19,789 nt of DNA from an uncultured Bacteroidales bacterium (GTDB lineage Bacteria; Bacteroidota; Bacteroidia; Bacteroidales; P3). Both the position numbers and the translations under genes were made by a program. The notes under the pieces are model-generated. The model did not search any database. It worked only from the letters and a program-made list of their open reading frames with translations, and was not told the origin of the DNA. The stretch is taken from positions 1 to 19,789 of the forward strand of contig CALGGY010000057.1 of the NCBI GenBank assembly GCA_937915785.1, read 5' to 3'. Positions 15,466 to 19,789 of this stretch are shown here, in pieces (the first letter of the stretch is position 1; every line of letters begins with the position of its first letter).

Positions 15466-16294
15466 TGCTGTGTTTGCTAAATAGCCATTCGAAAAGTCCC
15501 GGGGTTGACATGGCGTGATCCCAGCAGCCGTGTCCCACGTTGTTGTACGAGGTTAGTGTTATGCTTTTGCCGCCAGCACGTTTTATGGAACGGTACATGT
15601 CGAGGCTTCGGCGGTATTGCACCAGCTTGTCTTTTTTGCCGTGAAAGGCTCGTATGGGTACATTGGCAAGTTGTTTTGCCAAAGCGGTGTCGCCGCCGCC
15701 GCAGATGGCAATGGCCGCAGCAAAGGTCTCCGGACGTCGCGATAGGGCGTCCCACACCCCGAAACCGCCCATGGAGATGCCGCAGATGTAGATGCGGTTT
15801 TTGTCAACGGTTCCGGTGTAAACAAGACTGTCGATGAGCCAGAATACCCCTTCCATCTCGGATGTGGGCTCTGCCTCCATGGTGTGTGAGGAAAGGGTCC
15901 AGTCGGTGTTCACCCATCGTTTGTTCAGTGGACATTGCGGGGCGAGAAGTATGAAAGAGTAGCGGTCGGTTACGCTGTCGTTTAGGAAGAAACGCACTCC
16001 CAGACGCAACTGGTCGATGTTGTTGTTGCCTCGCTCACCGGCTCCGTGAAGAAAAACCACCAAAGGCTGCCTGTGGACGGTAACGGCTCTGCCGGAATCG
16101 GCGGTTTTGGCTCTGTCGGAACAATATATGCGGTAGGGCAGGGTGTCGGTTTTAGTGTGGTGGATATGTGCATCAAAAAGGGATGTGTCGGGCATGTTTT
16201 GACCAAAAGCAACGCTTACCACAAGAAAAAGTATAACGGCGATGGATGTCGTTCTTTTCAGTGCAGTTGTGGATTTTGACCTGTTGTTTGGCAT
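15443..16294 (-). CDS. Secreted alpha/beta-hydrolase (carboxylesterase / PHB-depolymerase-like)
   Basis: With the ATG at 16294 the product has 283 aa and an N-terminal signal (basic 5-14, hydrophobic 17-30, cleavage near AFGQ). An upstream ATG at 16330 is rejected because it lies before the predicted transcription start. Catalytic features are the oxyanion loop FLHGAGERGNNN (81-92), nucleophile elbow GISMGGFG (172-179, Ser174), an acid candidate in HGKKDKLV (Asp222) and the final His in NNVGHGCWDH (His255). These fit single-domain extracellular esterases related to feruloyl/acetyl esterases and PHB depolymerase. It is the promoter-proximal gene of the operon with the SGNH and MBOAT genes. Removing the ester groups that the other two add, or acting on dietary glycans, are both possible roles. 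Confidence 0.9.
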   Translation of the reverse strand: MPNNRSKSTTALKRTTSIAVILFLVVSVAFGQNMPDTSLFDAHIHHTKTDTLPYRIYCSDRAKTADSGRAVTVHRQPLVVFLHGAGERGNNNIDQLRLGVRFFLNDSVTDRYSFILLAPQCPLNKRWVNTDWTLSSHTMEAEPTSEMEGVFWLIDSLVYTGTVDKNRIYICGISMGGFGVWDALSRRPETFAAAIAICGGGDTALAKQLANVPIRAFHGKKDKLVQYRRSLDMYRSIKRAGGKSITLTSYNNVGHGCWDHAMSTPGLFEWLFSKHSNGKTKTK

Positions 16295-16319
16295 TGCGGA
16301 TATGTGTGAAATCAAGGTG

Positions 16320-16349
16320 CAAAAATACACTTTTTTCTCTTTTTTTCAA
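16320..16349 (-). promoter_or_regulatory. Promoter of the esterase-SGNH-MBOAT operon
   Basis: On the minus strand TTG (16349-16347) is followed after 19 bp by TATTTTTG (16327-16320), a full match to the Bacteroidetes pattern. Transcription would start near 16315, about 20 nt before the ATG at 16294, which decides the esterase start. Confidence 0.65.
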
Positions 16350-16368
16350 CAGTTACGCAAAAAAAATA

Positions 16369-16376
16369 TACTTTTG
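16369..16376 (+). promoter_or_regulatory. -7 element for the small HE..GH protein gene
   Basis: TACTTTTG matches TAnnTTTG. Transcription would start near 16382, just ahead of the ATGs at 16392 and 16404. No TTG is found at the usual -33 distance. It lies back to back with the esterase promoter. Confidence 0.4.
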
Positions 16377-16403
16377 TTGTGGCAAATAGTAATGTGTTTT
16401 TTG

Positions 16404-16808
16404 ATGAAAAAACTGTGTAATGCTCTGATATTCGGGCTGTTGTTTCTTTGGCAACTGCCGCAGAATCTTGTCGCTTTGGTGTGGCTTGCCGCGGCGGGAC
16501 CGGCCAAAAAGATAGCCTGCCGCCATTATAACGTCGCTTTTGCCGCACGTATGCCCAAGGGAGCGGGAGGGGTGTCGCTCGGCACTTTTGCCATTGTAAG
16601 CCATGCCAACCGAAACAATCAGCGTGTCATCCGCCACGAGCTGGACGGGCATACTGTGGATTCCAAGCTCTTGGGACCGTTGTACCTGCTGGTGGTGGGG
16701 CTTCCCTCGGCCCTGCACCTGCTGTGGTACAACAAGTTTGGCAAAGGCCGCCCGTACGACGATTTCTACACCGAACGCCGGGCCAACCGCCACGCCGGAC
16801 TGAAGTAG
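16404..16808 (+). CDS. Small membrane protein with a metalloprotease-like HELDGH motif
   Basis: The product is 134 aa from the ATG at 16404 (MKKLCNAL); an in-frame ATG at 16392 would add four residues. An earlier start at 16242 would overlap the esterase gene and precede the promoter. The N-terminus has one hydrophobic segment (about 5-30). Then come a basic region, GGVSLGTFAIVSHANRNNQ (55-73), HELDGHTVDSKLLGPLYLLV (78-97), a second hydrophobic stretch (93-108), and a C-terminal FYTERRANRHAGL. The HE..GH, SKLLGPLYLL and FYTERRANR pattern recalls a small conserved family of Bacteroidetes proteins, but I cannot name it. The spacing HELDGH has one residue more than the zincin HExxH. Function is unknown. 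It stands alone between divergent genes and uvrB. Confidence 0.75.
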   Translation: MKKLCNALIFGLLFLWQLPQNLVALVWLAAAGPAKKIACRHYNVAFAARMPKGAGGVSLGTFAIVSHANRNNQRVIRHELDGHTVDSKLLGPLYLLVVGLPSALHLLWYNKFGKGRPYDDFYTERRANRHAGLK

Positions 16809-16893
16809 GGTGGTGGACATAACAGCTCAAAATAAGTTTTTGTGCAAGTTTTTTTTCGTTACTTTCGTGTTTTTCGATGTTAATAAAAAATCT

Positions 16894-16901
16894 TATCTTT
16901 G
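16894..16901 (+). promoter_or_regulatory. -7 element of uvrB
   Basis: TATCTTTG matches TAnnTTTG and lies 33 bp before the uvrB ATG at 16935, giving a leader of about 30 nt. The -33 region is T-rich but lacks TTG at the ideal spacing. I see no LexA-like box in this short region. Confidence 0.55.
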
Positions 16902-16934
16902 CAAAACCAAACCCAACTCCACAATATATACTAA

Positions 16935-18992
<2,058 letters not shown>

Positions 18993-19306
18993 AGGTGGCG
19001 AAATTCTAAGAAGTTAAGAAACCAAGAAGTGAATGAGTGAACTTTCAATTTCCAGCTATTTCGCGGTGGCTGAGCTTGCCGAAGCCCCGCACCATCCAAG
19101 CTTTTCAACTTCCAACTAAACAGGTTCCGAACTCCGAATTGATATGTGGCGGTCCTTTCCGTATTTCGAGTCAAAAATCTTTCAACCAAAAAATTCTTCC
19201 TTTGTAACGTTTTTCAGGCATAAGTGTCTATATGAACATGCAGGCGTACGCACTGCTTTTTGTGCTTTGTCCTCAAAAAAAACTTGCAGGGTTCAAAAAT
19301 AATGCG
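18993..19306. other. Intergenic region after uvrB with degenerate repeats
   Basis: No frame here looks coding. Two degenerate direct repeats (CTTTCAATTTCCAGCTA near 19042-19058 and TTTTCAACTTCCAACTA near 19102-19118; 14 of 17 identical) flank an imperfect palindrome at 19065-19093 (GGTGGCTGAGC... to ...AGCCCCGCACC). AAGAAGT also occurs twice near 19010-19030. No T-tailed hairpin ends uvrB. The 5' part therefore looks like dispersed repeat debris and the 3' part leads into the next promoter. Confidence 0.5.
19041..19118. repeat. REP-like palindrome flanked by degenerate direct repeats
   Basis: The central element read on the minus strand contains GGCTTCGGCAAGCTCAGCC, a core resembling the TTCGACAAGCTCAG-type short repeat that I recall as dispersed in many bacterial genomes. 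Its ends (GGTG and CACC) pair imperfectly. The flanking 17-mers are 60 bp apart in register. Being single-copy in this window, its repeat status needs genome-wide counting. Confidence 0.4.
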
Positions 19307-19314
19307 TATCTTTG
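19284..19314 (+). promoter_or_regulatory. Promoter of the last gene, with a long leader
   Basis: TTG at 19284-19286 is followed after 20 bp by TATCTTTG at 19307-19314, a full match to the Bacteroidetes pattern. Transcription would start near 19319, so the leader before the coding frame that opens at 19522 is about 200 nt. Confidence 0.65.
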
Positions 19315-19423
19315 CAAATTGGTTTATAGCACATTAACCACTTTGAACAATAAAAAGATAGAAGAACTATAGCGTAAATATAAAGAACTGATAATAAGTA
19401 TAGTGTAATTAATAAAAAGAGCG

Positions 19424-19510
19424 ATGGAAGTTCTTTTATATACGATGGCAATTGTGGAAATCCCCTGTCCAATGGACGGGGAATCTGTATTTTGTTATTC
19501 CTTTAATTAA
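19424..19510 (+). other. 28-codon leader ORF containing a strong GC hairpin
   Basis: ATG at 19424 opens a 28-residue frame (Met-Glu-Val-Leu-Leu-Tyr to Tyr-Ser-Phe-Asn) ending at TAA 19508-19510, 11 bp before the first possible start of the downstream gene. Inside it, CCCC and GTCC (19462-19470, one bulged T) pair with GGAC and GGGG (19474-19481) across an AAT loop, a strikingly GC-rich stem in AT-rich surroundings. Upstream, AGAACT occurs at 19363-19368 and 19384-19389, and either copy can pair with AGTTCT at 19429-19434. Translation of this ORF is not proven; the structure suggests an RNA-based control element. Confidence 0.4.
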
Positions 19511-19563
19511 TTCGAAATCAAATGATATTCCCTATGGAACGAGGTAATTTAGATAATAAAGTA

Positions 19564-19789
19564 ATGAAATCAAATTATACAACGATGCATACACACACTC
19601 GTAATGTTTTAGAAAAGATGAGGCGCGGACTGCTTTGTGCCGCCCTAATGTTATTGGCTACCGCCATGCTTAAGGCGCAATGCCCGCCAATATCATCAGA
19701 TATCACCAACTACACTTTCTCCACTGGCGTGGGCACCGCGTCCGACTGGCTTACGCCGACAAACACTTATGCGTCGTTGGTAACTGGCG
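19564..19789 (+). CDS. N-terminus of an exported, probably surface, protein (cut by window end)
   Basis: The frame stays open to the window end. In-frame ATGs are at 19522, 19534, 19564, 19585 and 19618. I chose 19564 (MKSNYTT...) because it follows an A-rich stretch typical of Bacteroidetes starts, but this is uncertain. A signal peptide is clear: MRRG, hydrophobic LLCAALMLLATAML, cleavage near KAQ. The mature part begins CPPISSDITNYTFSTGVGTA, rich in Ser, Thr, Gly and aromatic residues, as in beta-rich surface proteins of Bacteroidetes. The NYTFSTG pattern is common in large type IX-secreted or adhesin-like proteins, though the C-terminal sorting domain is out of view. The Cys follows AQ rather than a lipobox, so I do not call it a lipoprotein. 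Confidence 0.7.
   Translation, partial: MKSNYTTMHTHTRNVLEKMRRGLLCAALMLLATAMLKAQCPPISSDITNYTFSTGVGTASDWLTPTNTYASLVTG

Noticed and set aside
16811..16893. T-rich stretch as a terminator for the small HE..GH gene
   Set aside because: There is a run of eight T, but no stable stem precedes it, so I do not call an intrinsic terminator.

Overview
The window looks like a chromosomal segment of a Bacteroidetes (probably Bacteroidales) bacterium. Three things point there. Upstream regions carry the Bacteroidetes-type -7 element TAnnTTTG, several with a TTG about 19-22 bp further up. Start codons lack Shine-Dalgarno sequences. The gene content is also typical: bamD followed by a Bacteroidetes-style omega subunit, a FucP/GluP-type sugar permease, and stacked SurA-like proteins. 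I see no tRNA, rRNA, CRISPR array, integrase or transposase, so this is mostly core and envelope DNA rather than an island.

Layout. Positions 1-239 hold no convincing gene but carry two near-identical 17-bp palindromes. Positions 240-7646 are a tight six-gene minus-strand run, in transcription order: a 692-aa double-parvulin prolyl isomerase, a SurA-N-like lipoprotein, a SurA homologue, a MoxR AAA+ ATPase, an unrecognised exported protein and panB. Gaps are 4-26 bp. A divergent regulatory region (7647-8088) separates this from plus-strand bamD-rpoZ (8089-9319), which ends in a clear intrinsic terminator. Convergent to it are a minus-strand pair: a sugar permease (11651-12943) and a membrane protein with Rossmann-like regions and a C-terminal RyR-like domain (9419-11587). 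A second minus-strand operon (13064-16294) encodes a secreted alpha/beta esterase, a membrane-anchored SGNH hydrolase and an MBOAT acyltransferase, which together look like a polymer O-acetylation and deacetylation cassette. Divergent from it is a small membrane protein with a metalloprotease-like HE..GH motif, then uvrB. The window closes with a long 5' leader and the start of an exported, probably surface, protein.

The first operon and bamD fit together functionally: periplasmic chaperones deliver outer-membrane proteins to the BAM complex. They lie back to back and share one intergenic region. panB (pantothenate/CoA synthesis) and MoxR are the odd members of that operon.

The observations most worth a second look are the RyR-domain membrane protein, whose apparent natural start is separated from the rest by an in-frame TAA; the structured leader with a small ORF before the last gene; the small HELDGH protein; and the esterase/SGNH/MBOAT cassette. 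No claim here rests on a database search.
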